Source: Halolamina sp. CBA1230
Lineage (GTDB): Archaea > Halobacteriota > Halobacteria > Halobacteriales > Haloferacaceae
Assembly: GCF_002025255.2 (NCBI RefSeq)
Contig: NZ_CP054587.1
Location: 1,426,001 to 1,490,000, forward strand
DNA length: 64,000 bases
Reading direction: 5' to 3'
Shown in pieces: positions 8,524 to 17,185 of this stretch. How positions within the stretch are numbered: the stretch's first letter is position 1; every line of letters begins with the position of its first letter. The position numbers were made by a program, and so were the translations under genes. The notes beneath the pieces were generated by a model. That model had not been told where the DNA came from and searched no databases. It worked only from the letters and a program-made list of their open reading frames with translations.

Positions 8524-8700
8524 TCAGCTCTCGGTGCCGTCACCTCCGTCCGGATCCACCAGATACTCGGCGTCGGCCGCGTCGGGCTCCGGGAGTTCGT
8601 CGTCGAACTCCGTCTCCGCATCGCGGGAGGCGAGACGGGACTCCAGCTGTCGACGCTTGTTCCGCCCTTTCCGCTCGCGACCGCTTTTCGTGTCTGGCAT
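8524..8700 (-). CDS. Small basic-acidic haloarchaeal protein, unknown function
   Basis: A 58-residue protein starting at ATG 8700. The N-terminal half is basic and probably helical (SGRERKGRNKRRQLESRLAS) and the C-terminal half is acidic and disordered (ELPEPDAADAEY). The split charge pattern suggests nucleic-acid or ribosome contact by the first half, but this is only a guess. It is divergent from the glutamate synthase gene. The proper start, lack of internal stops and a charge pattern unlike shadow frames support it as a real gene. Confidence 0.6.
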   Translation of the reverse strand: MPDTKSGRERKGRNKRRQLESRLASRDAETEFDDELPEPDAADAEYLVDPDGGDGTES

Positions 8701-8836
8701 CGTCATCCGTGATAACACCACACACGGACATGAACGTTTCGGCGGTGTGCGAGCCGCTCCGGGAGTCTTTCACGAAAGTTCGGAGTGTTACGAGGGACAG
8801 AGTAATAAACGATGCGGTATACTCTCACATACAACC

Positions 8837-11800
8837 GTGTCAAAGAGTACCACGAACCGAACCGCCCGCCTCGCGGACCCGTCCGGGGCGCGGTCGAACT
8901 GCGGCGTCGGCGCCGTCGTCGATCTGGAGAGCGGGCCGTCCCACCGGACGGTCGCCGACGCGCTGGAACTGCTCGGCAACCTCGAACACCGCGGCGCGAC
9001 CGGCGCCGACGCGGACACCGGCGACGGCGCCGGGATCATGCTCCAGCGGCCCGACCGCTTCTTCGAGGGCGTCCTCGACGCCGACCTCCCGGAGACGTAC
9101 GCGGTCGGGAGCGTGTTCATGCCCGAGGACGCCGCCGCCCGCGAGTCGCTGATGGATCGCTTCGAAGAGCATCTCACCGCCAACGGGATCGAGCCCATCG
9201 CGTGGCGCGACGTCCCCACCGACAACGAGGATCTGGGCGAGACTGCCCTGGAGGCCGAACCGGACGTCTGGCAGTTGTTCGTCGCGCCCGACGGCCTCGA
9301 CGTCGACGAGTTCGACCGCGCGCTGTACGTCGCCCGGAAGGAGACGGAGCACGCGATCGCCGAGGCCGACGTGCCGGGCGCCGAGCGCTTCTACGTCTGC
9401 TCGCTCGACCGCGAACGCCTGGTGTACAAGGGACTGCTCACCAGCGAACAGCTTCCCGAGTACTACCCGGATCTCACCGACGAGCGCGTCGAGTCCGAGA
9501 TCGCGCTGGTCCACGCCCGGTTCTCCACGAACACGCTGGGTGCGTGGCATCTCGCCCACCCCTACAGGGGGATCGTCCACAACGGCGAGTTCAACACGAT
9601 CCAGGGCAACGTGAACTGGATGCGCGCCCGCGAGACCGACCTCGCGGCCGACGCGTTCGGCGACGACCTCGAGACGCTGAAACCGATCGTCGACGACCCC
9701 GAACAGTCCGACACCGCCAGCGTCGACAACACGCTCGAACTGCTCACCAGCACCGGCCGCAGCGTCGAGCACGCCCTGCGGATGCTGATCCCCGAGGCGT
9801 ACCGCGGCGACGACGAGATGCCGCCGGAACGCACGGCGTTCTACGACTACCACGCCAGCCTGATCGAACCCTGGGACGGCCCCGCGCTCGTCGTCGCCAC
9901 CGACGGACAGAAAGTCGCCGCGGCGCTGGACCGCAACGGGCTGCGCCCCTGCCGCTACGACGTGACGGGCGACGGCCGGCTGATCATCTCCTCGGAGGTC
10001 GGCGCGCTCGACGTCGACGCGGCCGAGATCGAACGCCGCGAGCGCCTCTCGCCCGGGCAACTGCTCGTCGCCGACCCGGCGGAGGGCCGGGTCGTCCCCG
10101 ACGACGAGGTGTTCGACGACCTCGCCGACGAGAACTACGCCGAGTGGGTCGAACGGGAGCAGCAACAGCTTCCGGAACGCGAGTCGTTCGCGCCGCGGGG
10201 CGACGGCGGTCCGCTCCGGGCCAGACAGGCCGCGTTCGGCTACACCCACGACCAACTGGAGCATATGATCGAGCCGATGGCCAGGGAGGGGAAGGACCCC
10301 GTGGGATCGATGGGCGACGACACGCCGATCTCCGCCCTCGCTGACCACGAGCGCCCGCTGTTCAGCTACTTCAAACAGCTGTTCGCGCAGGTGTCCAACC
10401 CCCCGATCGACTACATCCGGGAGGAGCTGGTCACCTCGCTGGAGACGCGGCTGGGCCACCAGCGCAATCTACTGGACGAGACGCCCGAGCACGCCCGACA
10501 GCTGGTGCTGGACTCCCCCGTGCTGACCGACGACACGACCGCGCGGATCAAGGATCTCGACGGCGACGGCGAACTGGGTTCGGCGGTGGTCGACACGACG
10601 TTCGAGCCCGACACCGACCTCGAGACGGCCGTCGAGAACCTCCGCGCCGACGCGACCGCCGCCATCGAGGACGGCGCCGACATCGTCGTGCTCTCGGACC
10701 GCCGGCTGGGGCCGGATCGGCTGGCGATCCCCAGCCTGCTCGCGACGGGCGCGGTCCACCACTCGCTGGTCCGGAACGGCCTCCGGAACCACGCGGGCAT
10801 CGTCGTCGAGTCCGGCGACCCCCGGGAGGTCCACCACCTCGCGACGCTCGTGGGCTACGGCGCGGGCGCGGTGAACCCGTACCTCGCCTACGAGACCATC
10901 GAGGACGCCGTCGCCGGTCCCGACGGCGCCGACCGCGACGAGGCGATCGGCGCCTACGTCGAGGCGCTGGAGGACGGCCTGCTCAAGACGATGGCCAAGA
11001 TGGGGATCTCGACGGTCGAGAGCTACCAGGGCGCCCAGCGGTTCGAGGCGCTGGGGCTCGACGACGACCTCGTGGCGGAGTACTTCGAAGGCACCCGCAT
11101 CCGCACCGGCGGGATCGACCTCGACGGGATCGAGGACGACCTGCGCGCGCGCCACGCGGCCGGCTTCGACCGCGACCCCGAACTCGACCGCCAGGGCGAG
11201 TACGAGAGCCGCACGGGCGGCATCCGTCACGGCTGGAACCGGAAGACGGTCGGCACGATCCAGCAGGCGGTCCGGCAGGGCGACTACGGAATCTACGAGG
11301 AGTTCGCCGAGCTCGTCGAGGGCGGCGAGCGCGGCCCGGAGACGCTGCGCGGCCTGCTCGCGTTCGACAGCGACCGCGAGCCGGTCGATATCGGGGAGGT
11401 CGAGTCGATCGAGTCGCTGGTCGAACGGTTCTCGACGGCGGCGATGAGCCTCGGCAGCCTCTCGCCGGAGGCCCACGAGAACAACGCGATCGCGATGAGC
11501 CGCACCGGCGGGAAAGCCAACACCGGCGAGGGCGGCGAGCCGCCCGAGCGGTTCGACACCGAGCGCGCCTGCGAGGTCAAGCAGGTCGCCTCCGGCCGCT
11601 TCGGCGTCACCGCCGACTACCTCGCGAGCGCCGAGGAGCTCCAGATCAAGATGGCCCAGGGCTCGAAGCCCGGCGAGGGCGGCCACCTCCCGGGGAGCAA
11701 GGTGAACGAGATGATCGCCCACGTGCGCCACGCGACACCGGGGGTCGGCCTCATCTCGCCGCCACCGCTGCACGACATCTACTCGATCGAGGACCTGAAA

Positions 11801-13345
11801 CAGCTGATCTTCGACCTGAAGTCGGCCAACCCCGACGCCGACGTGAACGTGAAGCTGGTGTCGGAGGACGGCATCGGCACCATCGCCGCCGGCGTGGCGA
11901 AGGCCAACGCCGACGTGCTGCACATCTCGGGCCACGACGGCGGCACCGGCGCGTCGCCGAAAACGTCGATCAAGAACGCCGGGCTCCCGTGGGAGTTGGG
12001 CCTCGCGGAGGCGAACCAGTTCCTCCGGCAGACGGGGATGCGCGACCGCATCCGGGTCAGCGTCGACGGCGGCTTCAAGACCGGCCGGGACGTGGCCGTC
12101 GCCGCCGCGCTTGGCGCCGAGGAGTACGTGTTCGGCACGGCGTCGCTGATCACCTCGGGCTGTGTGATGGCCCGTCAGTGCCACGAGAACACCTGTCCGG
12201 TCGGCGTCGCCACGCAGGACCCCGATCTGCGGGACCGCTTCCCGGGCGAGCCCGACCACGTCGTGAACTACGTGACGTTCGTCGCGCGCCACCTGCGGGA
12301 GATCATGGCCGAGCTGGGGTTCACCGAGCTCGACGAGATGGTCGGTCGGCCCGACCTGCTGACCCAGCCCGAGACCGACCACCCGCGGGCGAGCCAGCTC
12401 GACCTCTCGCCGATCCTGGCCGACCCCGGCCCCGAGCCGCGGCGCAAGGTGAAGGAGCAGACCCACCCCGGCGTCGACGACCACTACGACCGCGACCTGC
12501 TCGACGCCGCCGAGCCAGCCATCGAGTCGGGTGAGTCGGTCCACATCGACCGCGACGTGACGAACGCCGACCGCGCGGTCGGGACGATGCTGTCGAGCGA
12601 GATCGCCCAACAGGTCGGCCTCGACGGCCTTCCGGACGGGACGATCCGGGCCGACCTCACCGGCACCGCGGGCCAGTCCTTCGGCGCGTTCCTGAAGCGG
12701 GGCGTGACGCTGAGGCTGACCGGCGCCGCCAACGACTACGTGGGGAAGGGGCTCTCCGGCGGCCGGCTAGTGGTCCAGCCGCCCGACGACGCCGCGTTCG
12801 ACCCCACGGAGAACGTGCTCGCGGGCAACGTCGCGCTGTACGGCGCGACCGACGGCGAACTGTACGTCAACGGCACCGCGGGCGAGCGCTTCGCGGTGCG
12901 CAACTCCGGCGCGACGGCGGTCGTCGAGGGCGTCGGCGACCACGGCTGTGAGTACATGACCGGCGGCATCGTCGCCGTGCTGGGCGACGTGGGCAAGAAC
13001 TTCGCCGCCGGGATGTCCGGCGGCGTCGCCTACGTGTACGATCCCGAGGGCGACCTCGAACGACGCGCGAACACGGGGATGGTGACGCTCTCGACCCCGA
13101 GCGAGAAGGACGAGCGCGTGCTCCGGCGCCTGGTCGAGAACCACGTCGCCCACACCGACAGCGAGCGCGGCCGCGAACTGCTCGACGAGTGGGAGGCCAC
13201 CCTCGCGGCGTTCACGAAGGTGATGCCCGACGCGTACAGCCGCGTGATCGAGGAGGAGGGTCGCGCCGACGTGCGCGACAGCCCGCCGGCGGCCGTCGCC
13301 GACGCCGCGACGCGTCCGCCACGCTCCGCGTCGACGGGCGACTGA
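8837..13345 (+). CDS. gltB: Glutamate synthase large subunit
   Basis: A 1502-residue enzyme that forms glutamate from glutamine and 2-oxoglutarate. The N-terminal class II glutamine amidotransferase domain begins with Cys22 (NCGVGAVVDLESG), which must be freed by removal of a 21-residue propeptide. The central domain, the FMN barrel with GKANTGEGGEPPERF, the 3Fe-4S motif C-x5-C-x4-C (CVMARQCHENTC), and the C-terminal GxGxG beta-helix follow in order. The GTG at 8837 is chosen because it gives a normal propeptide; the frame is open upstream by accident of GC content. No gltD small subunit lies nearby, so electrons probably come from ferredoxin or a distant partner. Confidence 0.95.
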   Translation: MSKSTTNRTARLADPSGARSNCGVGAVVDLESGPSHRTVADALELLGNLEHRGATGADADTGDGAGIMLQRPDRFFEGVLDADLPETYAVGSVFMPEDAAARESLMDRFEEHLTANGIEPIAWRDVPTDNEDLGETALEAEPDVWQLFVAPDGLDVDEFDRALYVARKETEHAIAEADVPGAERFYVCSLDRERLVYKGLLTSEQLPEYYPDLTDERVESEIALVHARFSTNTLGAWHLAHPYRGIVHNGEFNTIQGNVNWMRARETDLAADAFGDDLETLKPIVDDPEQSDTASVDNTLELLTSTGRSVEHALRMLIPEAYRGDDEMPPERTAFYDYHASLIEPWDGPALVVATDGQKVAAALDRNGLRPCRYDVTGDGRLIISSEVGALDVDAAEIERRERLSPGQLLVADPAEGRVVPDDEVFDDLADENYAEWVEREQQQLPERESFAPRGDGGPLRARQAAFGYTHDQLEHMIEPMAREGKDPVGSMGDDTPISALADHERPLFSYFKQLFAQVSNPPIDYIREELVTSLETRLGHQRNLLDETPEHARQLVLDSPVLTDDTTARIKDLDGDGELGSAVVDTTFEPDTDLETAVENLRADATAAIEDGADIVVLSDRRLGPDRLAIPSLLATGAVHHSLVRNGLRNHAGIVVESGDPREVHHLATLVGYGAGAVNPYLAYETIEDAVAGPDGADRDEAIGAYVEALEDGLLKTMAKMGISTVESYQGAQRFEALGLDDDLVAEYFEGTRIRTGGIDLDGIEDDLRARHAAGFDRDPELDRQGEYESRTGGIRHGWNRKTVGTIQQAVRQGDYGIYEEFAELVEGGERGPETLRGLLAFDSDREPVDIGEVESIESLVERFSTAAMSLGSLSPEAHENNAIAMSRTGGKANTGEGGEPPERFDTERACEVKQVASGRFGVTADYLASAEELQIKMAQGSKPGEGGHLPGSKVNEMIAHVRHATPGVGLISPPPLHDIYSIEDLKQLIFDLKSANPDADVNVKLVSEDGIGTIAAGVAKANADVLHISGHDGGTGASPKTSIKNAGLPWELGLAEANQFLRQTGMRDRIRVSVDGGFKTGRDVAVAAALGAEEYVFGTASLITSGCVMARQCHENTCPVGVATQDPDLRDRFPGEPDHVVNYVTFVARHLREIMAELGFTELDEMVGRPDLLTQPETDHPRASQLDLSPILADPGPEPRRKVKEQTHPGVDDHYDRDLLDAAEPAIESGESVHIDRDVTNADRAVGTMLSSEIAQQVGLDGLPDGTIRADLTGTAGQSFGAFLKRGVTLRLTGAANDYVGKGLSGGRLVVQPPDDAAFDPTENVLAGNVALYGATDGELYVNGTAGERFAVRNSGATAVVEGVGDHGCEYMTGGIVAVLGDVGKNFAAGMSGGVAYVYDPEGDLERRANTGMVTLSTPSEKDERVLRRLVENHVAHTDSERGRELLDEWEATLAAFTKVMPDAYSRVIEEEGRADVRDSPPAAVADAATRPPRSASTGD

Positions 13346-13413
13346 GCCGGTCGGCCGGTTCGCGTGGTAACTACCCACACGCTTAACACGGTTCCCGCCC
13401 AACTGTCGCCTGC

Positions 13414-13725
13414 ATGGTGCGTACGGTTCCACCGAACGAGGAAGCACGGAGCGTCTTCGAACGCCTCGGCTACGCCGTCTCCGGCGACGGACCGGAGTTC
13501 GTCGCGGAGCGGAAGTGGCGGTCCGTCCGGGTACGGACACTCTGCGCGGAGGATGCCGCCCGGCCGGTCGAGTTCGACGGAGAGTATGGCCTCGAATGCC
13601 TCGTAACGTGGACCGAATGCGTGGACGAACTCGACGAACACCTCGCCGAACGGTCGCCCGACGGGGAGTTGGCGATCATCGGCGTCGACGACGACGGCGG
13701 GTACGAAGTGCACAAAGCAGCATAG
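13414..13725 (+). CDS. Small conserved haloarchaeal protein, unknown function
   Basis: A 103-residue soluble protein starting MVRTVPPNEEARSVFERLGY. It shows an alpha-beta pattern (FERLGYAVSGDGPEFVAERK, RVRTLCAEDAARP) but no motif I recognise. It begins 68 bases after the glutamate synthase stop on the same strand and could share its transcript. The acidic composition and clean start are consistent with a genuine gene. Confidence 0.7.
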   Translation: MVRTVPPNEEARSVFERLGYAVSGDGPEFVAERKWRSVRVRTLCAEDAARPVEFDGEYGLECLVTWTECVDELDEHLAERSPDGELAIIGVDDDGGYEVHKAA

Positions 13726-13776
13726 CTAACTGCCGCTGCTCCCACCTTTTTACGCGCGACAGCCGAGTGGTAGCCT

Positions 13777-14358
13777 ATGCTGGCGCTCCAGTTCGGGATC
13801 GTCGAGGAGGGGATCGACCGGTTCGTCGGGGACATCACCGCCGCGATCCCGCGAATCCTCGCGGGGCTGATCTTCCTCGTGCTCGCGGGGATCCTCGCGA
13901 AACTCGTGATGACGGTGCTCCGCGGGTTCCTCCGCCGAACGCTCCCGGAGGACGACGAGGTGTACCGGCGGTTCATCGGCGCCGTCGTGGCCGCGTTCCT
14001 CTGGTTCGGGATCGGCCTCTCCTTCCTCTCGATCGTCGGCCTCGACCAGATCGCCGCCTCGATGGGCACCGCCGCCGGCTTCCTCGCGCTGGGGGTCTCC
14101 TACTCGCTGTCGAACATGATCGCCGACGCAGTCGCCGGGGTGTACCTCATCCGCGACCCGGACTTCGCGCCGGGCGACCGCGTGAAAGCCGGCGACGTGA
14201 CCGGGACGGTTCGCGCCATCGAGCTCCGCAAGACGCGGTTCGACGACGAGAACGGCGACACGGTGGTCCGGAGCAACGCCGAGATCGAGAAGAAGTGGAC
14301 CCGACTCGACGAGGATCTCGAGTCCACGACGACCGACGGCGACGAACGGACCGTGTAA
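13777..14358 (+). CDS. Short MscS-like channel protein
   Basis: A 193-residue membrane protein with three to four hydrophobic segments followed by a small beta-domain. The pore-helix region GTAAGFLALGVSYSLSNMIA and the strand pair GDRVKAGDVTGTVRAIELRK match the MscS family, in which the pore helix is rich in Gly and Ala and the beta-domain carries a G-x-V-x-x-I-x-x-R motif. It ends soon after the beta-domain and lacks the large C-terminal alpha-beta domain of MscS. A full-length relative is encoded at 39701. It may respond to membrane tension during osmotic down-shift. Confidence 0.8.
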   Translation: MLALQFGIVEEGIDRFVGDITAAIPRILAGLIFLVLAGILAKLVMTVLRGFLRRTLPEDDEVYRRFIGAVVAAFLWFGIGLSFLSIVGLDQIAASMGTAAGFLALGVSYSLSNMIADAVAGVYLIRDPDFAPGDRVKAGDVTGTVRAIELRKTRFDDENGDTVVRSNAEIEKKWTRLDEDLESTTTDGDERTV

Positions 14359-14412
14359 CCCGATAGCACGGGTTGCGGGAGACTTATCACCGCGAGTCGC
14401 GAATCTCGGCCG

Positions 14413-15357
14413 ATGTTCGTCGGCCACGCGTTACTGGCGTTCGCGCTGGTAGGGGGAGCAGCGGCGCTGCTGGCCGACCGCCGGACCGCCCTCCGTCTAG
14501 GGATCGTCGCCGCGGCGTTCGCGGCGGTGCCCGACGTGGACATGGCCTACGCGCTGGTCGGGCTCGTCGGCGCCGACGGCGGCGTGATGGGGACGGTCCA
14601 ATCGTTCTGGGCGGCCAGCACCGCCGTCCACCGCACGATCACTCACTCGCTGCTGGTCGCGCCCGTCGCCGCCGCGCTCGCGGCCGCGTGGCTGCACGGG
14701 CGACGCGACAGCACACACTCGTGGCTCAGCGTCGCGATCCTGCTCGGTGGGGGGCTGACCGCCGTCGCCGCCGCCGTCAGCGGCGCGCTCGGCGGGGCCG
14801 TGATGGCCGTGTTCGTGATCGCCGCCGCCCTCGTCGCCGAGGGGGTGGGGCGCTACACCACCTTCGGCGCCCGGGCGACGTTCGCCGTCGCCCTCGTCGG
14901 CCTGCTCTCACACCCGTTCGGCGATCTTGCGACCGGCGATCCGCCCGCGTTCCTCTACCCGCTGTCGGCGCCGCTGGTGACCGAGCGCGTCGCGCTCTCG
15001 GCGGACCCGACGCTCCACCTGCTCGGCGCGTTCGGCGTCGAACTCGCCGCGATCTGGGCCGGGCTGCTGGTAGCGATGTGGCTGCTCGAACGGCCGATCC
15101 GCGATGCGATCGACTTCCGAGCCGTCGCGGGCGCCGGCTACGCGCTGGCCGCGCTGGCGATCCCCGCACCGACGCTCGAGTTCTCCTACCCGTTCGTGTT
15201 CTCCGTGCTCTCGGTGGGGATGATCGGCGTCGTCCCCCGGGTCCGCCTACCGGACGTCGAGATCGAGCCTCCCGACGCCGTCGGCGCCGCGCTCACGGGG
15301 CTGGCGGCGGTGACGCTCGCCGGCGCCGCCTACGCCGTCGCGTACGTCGCGCTCTAG
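14413..15357 (+). CDS. YdjM-like membrane-bound hydrolase
   Basis: A 314-residue protein with about seven to eight membrane segments. The N-terminal FVGHALLAFAL, the DVDMAYAL segment and HRTITHSLL match the YdjM/DUF457 family, in which conserved His and Asp residues near the membrane bind metal. Family members are annotated as metal-dependent hydrolases, but the reaction is not established. The stop TAG overlaps the stop of the convergent permease gene on a shared CTAG (15354-15357). Confidence 0.8.
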   Translation: MFVGHALLAFALVGGAAALLADRRTALRLGIVAAAFAAVPDVDMAYALVGLVGADGGVMGTVQSFWAASTAVHRTITHSLLVAPVAAALAAAWLHGRRDSTHSWLSVAILLGGGLTAVAAAVSGALGGAVMAVFVIAAALVAEGVGRYTTFGARATFAVALVGLLSHPFGDLATGDPPAFLYPLSAPLVTERVALSADPTLHLLGAFGVELAAIWAGLLVAMWLLERPIRDAIDFRAVAGAGYALAALAIPAPTLEFSYPFVFSVLSVGMIGVVPRVRLPDVEIEPPDAVGAALTGLAAVTLAGAAYAVAYVAL

Positions 15358-16664
15358 AGGCCGAGCGCCAGCGGGCCGAGCAACACCCCCATGAGGTACA
15401 CCCGACGCGCGCCGATCCGGACCGCGATCAGCCCCACCAGCGTCGCGAGCGAGAACACCGCGACCCCCGCCGGCCCCGCGAACAGCGCCGAGAGGGCGAC
15501 GAGCAGGCAGAGGACGGCGACCGCTAGCCGTCGCTGATCCAGTCGCGACACCACCCGGAACGCCGCGTCACCCAGTAGGCCGACGAGGACGAACCCCGTC
15601 GCGGCCGCGACGACGACCACCGGCAGGAGCACGGAGAGCGACAGCGGCACCCCCGCGTCGTCGACGGCGACGAGGACGCCCGATCGCGGCGCGCCGAGCG
15701 CGACCAGCGCGAACAGCGAGAACACGGCGGTCGAACTGTTCGCGCCGCTGGTGGCGACGACGAACCCCCGGAGGTCGCTGCGGGCCGGCACCGCGGGGAG
15801 CGAGACGGTCGCGGCGACGCCGGCCGAGACGCCCGGGAGGTAGCCCACCGCCGCCCCCGAGAACCCGCCCGCGGCTGCGGAGACCCCCAGGTCGAGCGGC
15901 GGGATCGCGAGCGCGGCGTCGTCCTGTTCGGGGACGCCGCCGCCGTGGAGCGCGTCGAGCAGCACGGGCGCGCCGAACAGCCCGCCGAACAGCGGGGCGA
16001 GCACGCCGCCCGTGATGGGTCCCGAGAGGGAGAGGCCGAGTACTGCTGCGCCGAGCGCCGTCGCCACCCCGAACGCGAGCAGGCCGGCCAGCCGCGCGCT
16101 GTGGGACGGTTCGGTGGCGAGCAGCACGGCGAGCACGGCCGCGGCGACCAGCGGGAACCACCGAGTCAGCAGCGGCGCCAGCCGGAGCATCGCCCACGTC
16201 ACTGGGAACGCCAGCAGCGTGGCGACGGCGACCGCAGCACCCGACCCCAGCGCGGAGAGTCGGAGTGCCTCGCGTCCGCGGCCCCGGAGAACCAGCCGGT
16301 GGCCCGGGAGCGCGGCCGCAGCCATCGCGCCGTCGGGCACCCCCAGCGCGAGCGAGGGGACGATGTCGAGGAACGTGTGCACGACGCCGGCGGCGAGCAT
16401 CGCCGCGCCGAGCGCCAGCGGATCGAGCGGGACCTGTGGCGCCGCACCCGCCAACAGCAGTGCGAAGTTGTTCGCGTGCAGCCCCGGCACCAGCCCCGAG
16501 CAGGTGCCGAGCAGACAGCCCGCGACCGTCGCGAGCGCGACGGGGACGAGCGCGGCGGTGTCGGCCCGGGGGCCCAGCGGGACGCCCGCGACGCTGCCGA
16601 GCACGCCGGCCGCGGCTGCGAGGAGATCGACGAGCGCGTGGGTGAGCGGCGGCGGGGACCACAT
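15354..16664 (-). CDS. TctA-like permease without its usual partners
   Basis: A 436-residue integral membrane protein with about ten to twelve helices. GTCSGLVPGLHANNFALLL, with its G-x-x-x-G-x-x-P-G-x-H core, and the repeated half GFSGAAVGYLPGVSAGVAAT identify the tripartite tricarboxylate transporter TctA/DUF112 group, which has two inverted halves each with a conserved Gly-Pro loop. No TctB membrane subunit or TctC binding protein is present nearby, so it may act alone. It starts at ATG 16664, 63 bases after the universal stress gene and on the same strand. Confidence 0.75.
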   Translation of the reverse strand: MWSPPPLTHALVDLLAAAAGVLGSVAGVPLGPRADTAALVPVALATVAGCLLGTCSGLVPGLHANNFALLLAGAAPQVPLDPLALGAAMLAAGVVHTFLDIVPSLALGVPDGAMAAAALPGHRLVLRGRGREALRLSALGSGAAVAVATLLAFPVTWAMLRLAPLLTRWFPLVAAAVLAVLLATEPSHSARLAGLLAFGVATALGAAVLGLSLSGPITGGVLAPLFGGLFGAPVLLDALHGGGVPEQDDAALAIPPLDLGVSAAAGGFSGAAVGYLPGVSAGVAATVSLPAVPARSDLRGFVVATSGANSSTAVFSLFALVALGAPRSGVLVAVDDAGVPLSLSVLLPVVVVAAATGFVLVGLLGDAAFRVVSRLDQRRLAVAVLCLLVALSALFAGPAGVAVFSLATLVGLIAVRIGARRVYLMGVLLGPLALGL

Positions 16665-16727
16665 CCGCGCAGGAGTGGTCCCGTCACCCTACTTCAACTT
16701 CGGGGTGTCGACGATGCCGTCCGGCCC

Positions 16728-17147
16728 TCACTGGATCGTCTCCCCCTCCGCGGAGACAGTGATCACCGTACAGTCGAGCTGTTCCTCCAGATACCGGCCC
16801 ACGTCGGGCGACTCGAACAGCCGGTTCAGCATCTTCCGCCAGCGGCCGGCCTGTTTCGAGCCGATCACTACCACGTCGGCGTCCTCGTCGGCCACCTCCT
16901 CCATGATCGTCTCCTCGACCAGGAACCCCTGCCGGACGACGTAGCGCGCGCGGTCGATCTGCCCGACCTCGGACTCGACCTCGCGTTTGAGATCCACCCG
17001 GCTCACGTTGTGGTTGTTCTGGAACAGGTCGACGTGCAGCACCGTCAGGTCGGCGTCGCGCTCCTCGGCGATCCGGACGGCCTCCCCCAAGGTCGCCTTC
17101 GAGTGTTTCGAGAGCGGGTACCGAACGGGGACGACGACCAGCGTCAT
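16728..17147 (-). CDS. Universal stress protein family
   Basis: A 139-residue UspA-fold protein. It begins MTLVVVPVRYPLSKHSKATL and contains the alpha-beta repeats ADLTVLHVDLFQ and ADVVVIGSKQAGRWRKMLNR, with the C-terminal strand CTVITVSAEGE. The G-S-K-x-x-G region resembles the nucleotide-binding G-2x-G-9x-G motif of ATP-binding members, with substitutions. The start at ATG 17147 is 38 bases after the nucleotidase stop, so a nucleotidase-Usp-permease transcript is likely. Confidence 0.85.
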   Translation of the reverse strand: MTLVVVPVRYPLSKHSKATLGEAVRIAEERDADLTVLHVDLFQNNHNVSRVDLKREVESEVGQIDRARYVVRQGFLVEETIMEEVADEDADVVVIGSKQAGRWRKMLNRLFESPDVGRYLEEQLDCTVITVSAEGETIQ

Positions 17148-17185
17148 GGGAAGCACTGCGACGGGGGCGGACAAATGCGTACCGC

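Noticed and set aside
8411-8836. 142-codon N-terminal extension of glutamate synthase
   Set aside because: It would bury the catalytic cysteine far from the N-terminus and overlaps the small divergent gene at 8524; GTG 8837 gives a normal propeptide.
10469-12610. 713-codon open frame opposite glutamate synthase
   Set aside because: It lies fully antisense to a gene with clear motifs, has a Val/Arg/Asp-rich composition typical of GC-driven shadow frames, and shows no domain.
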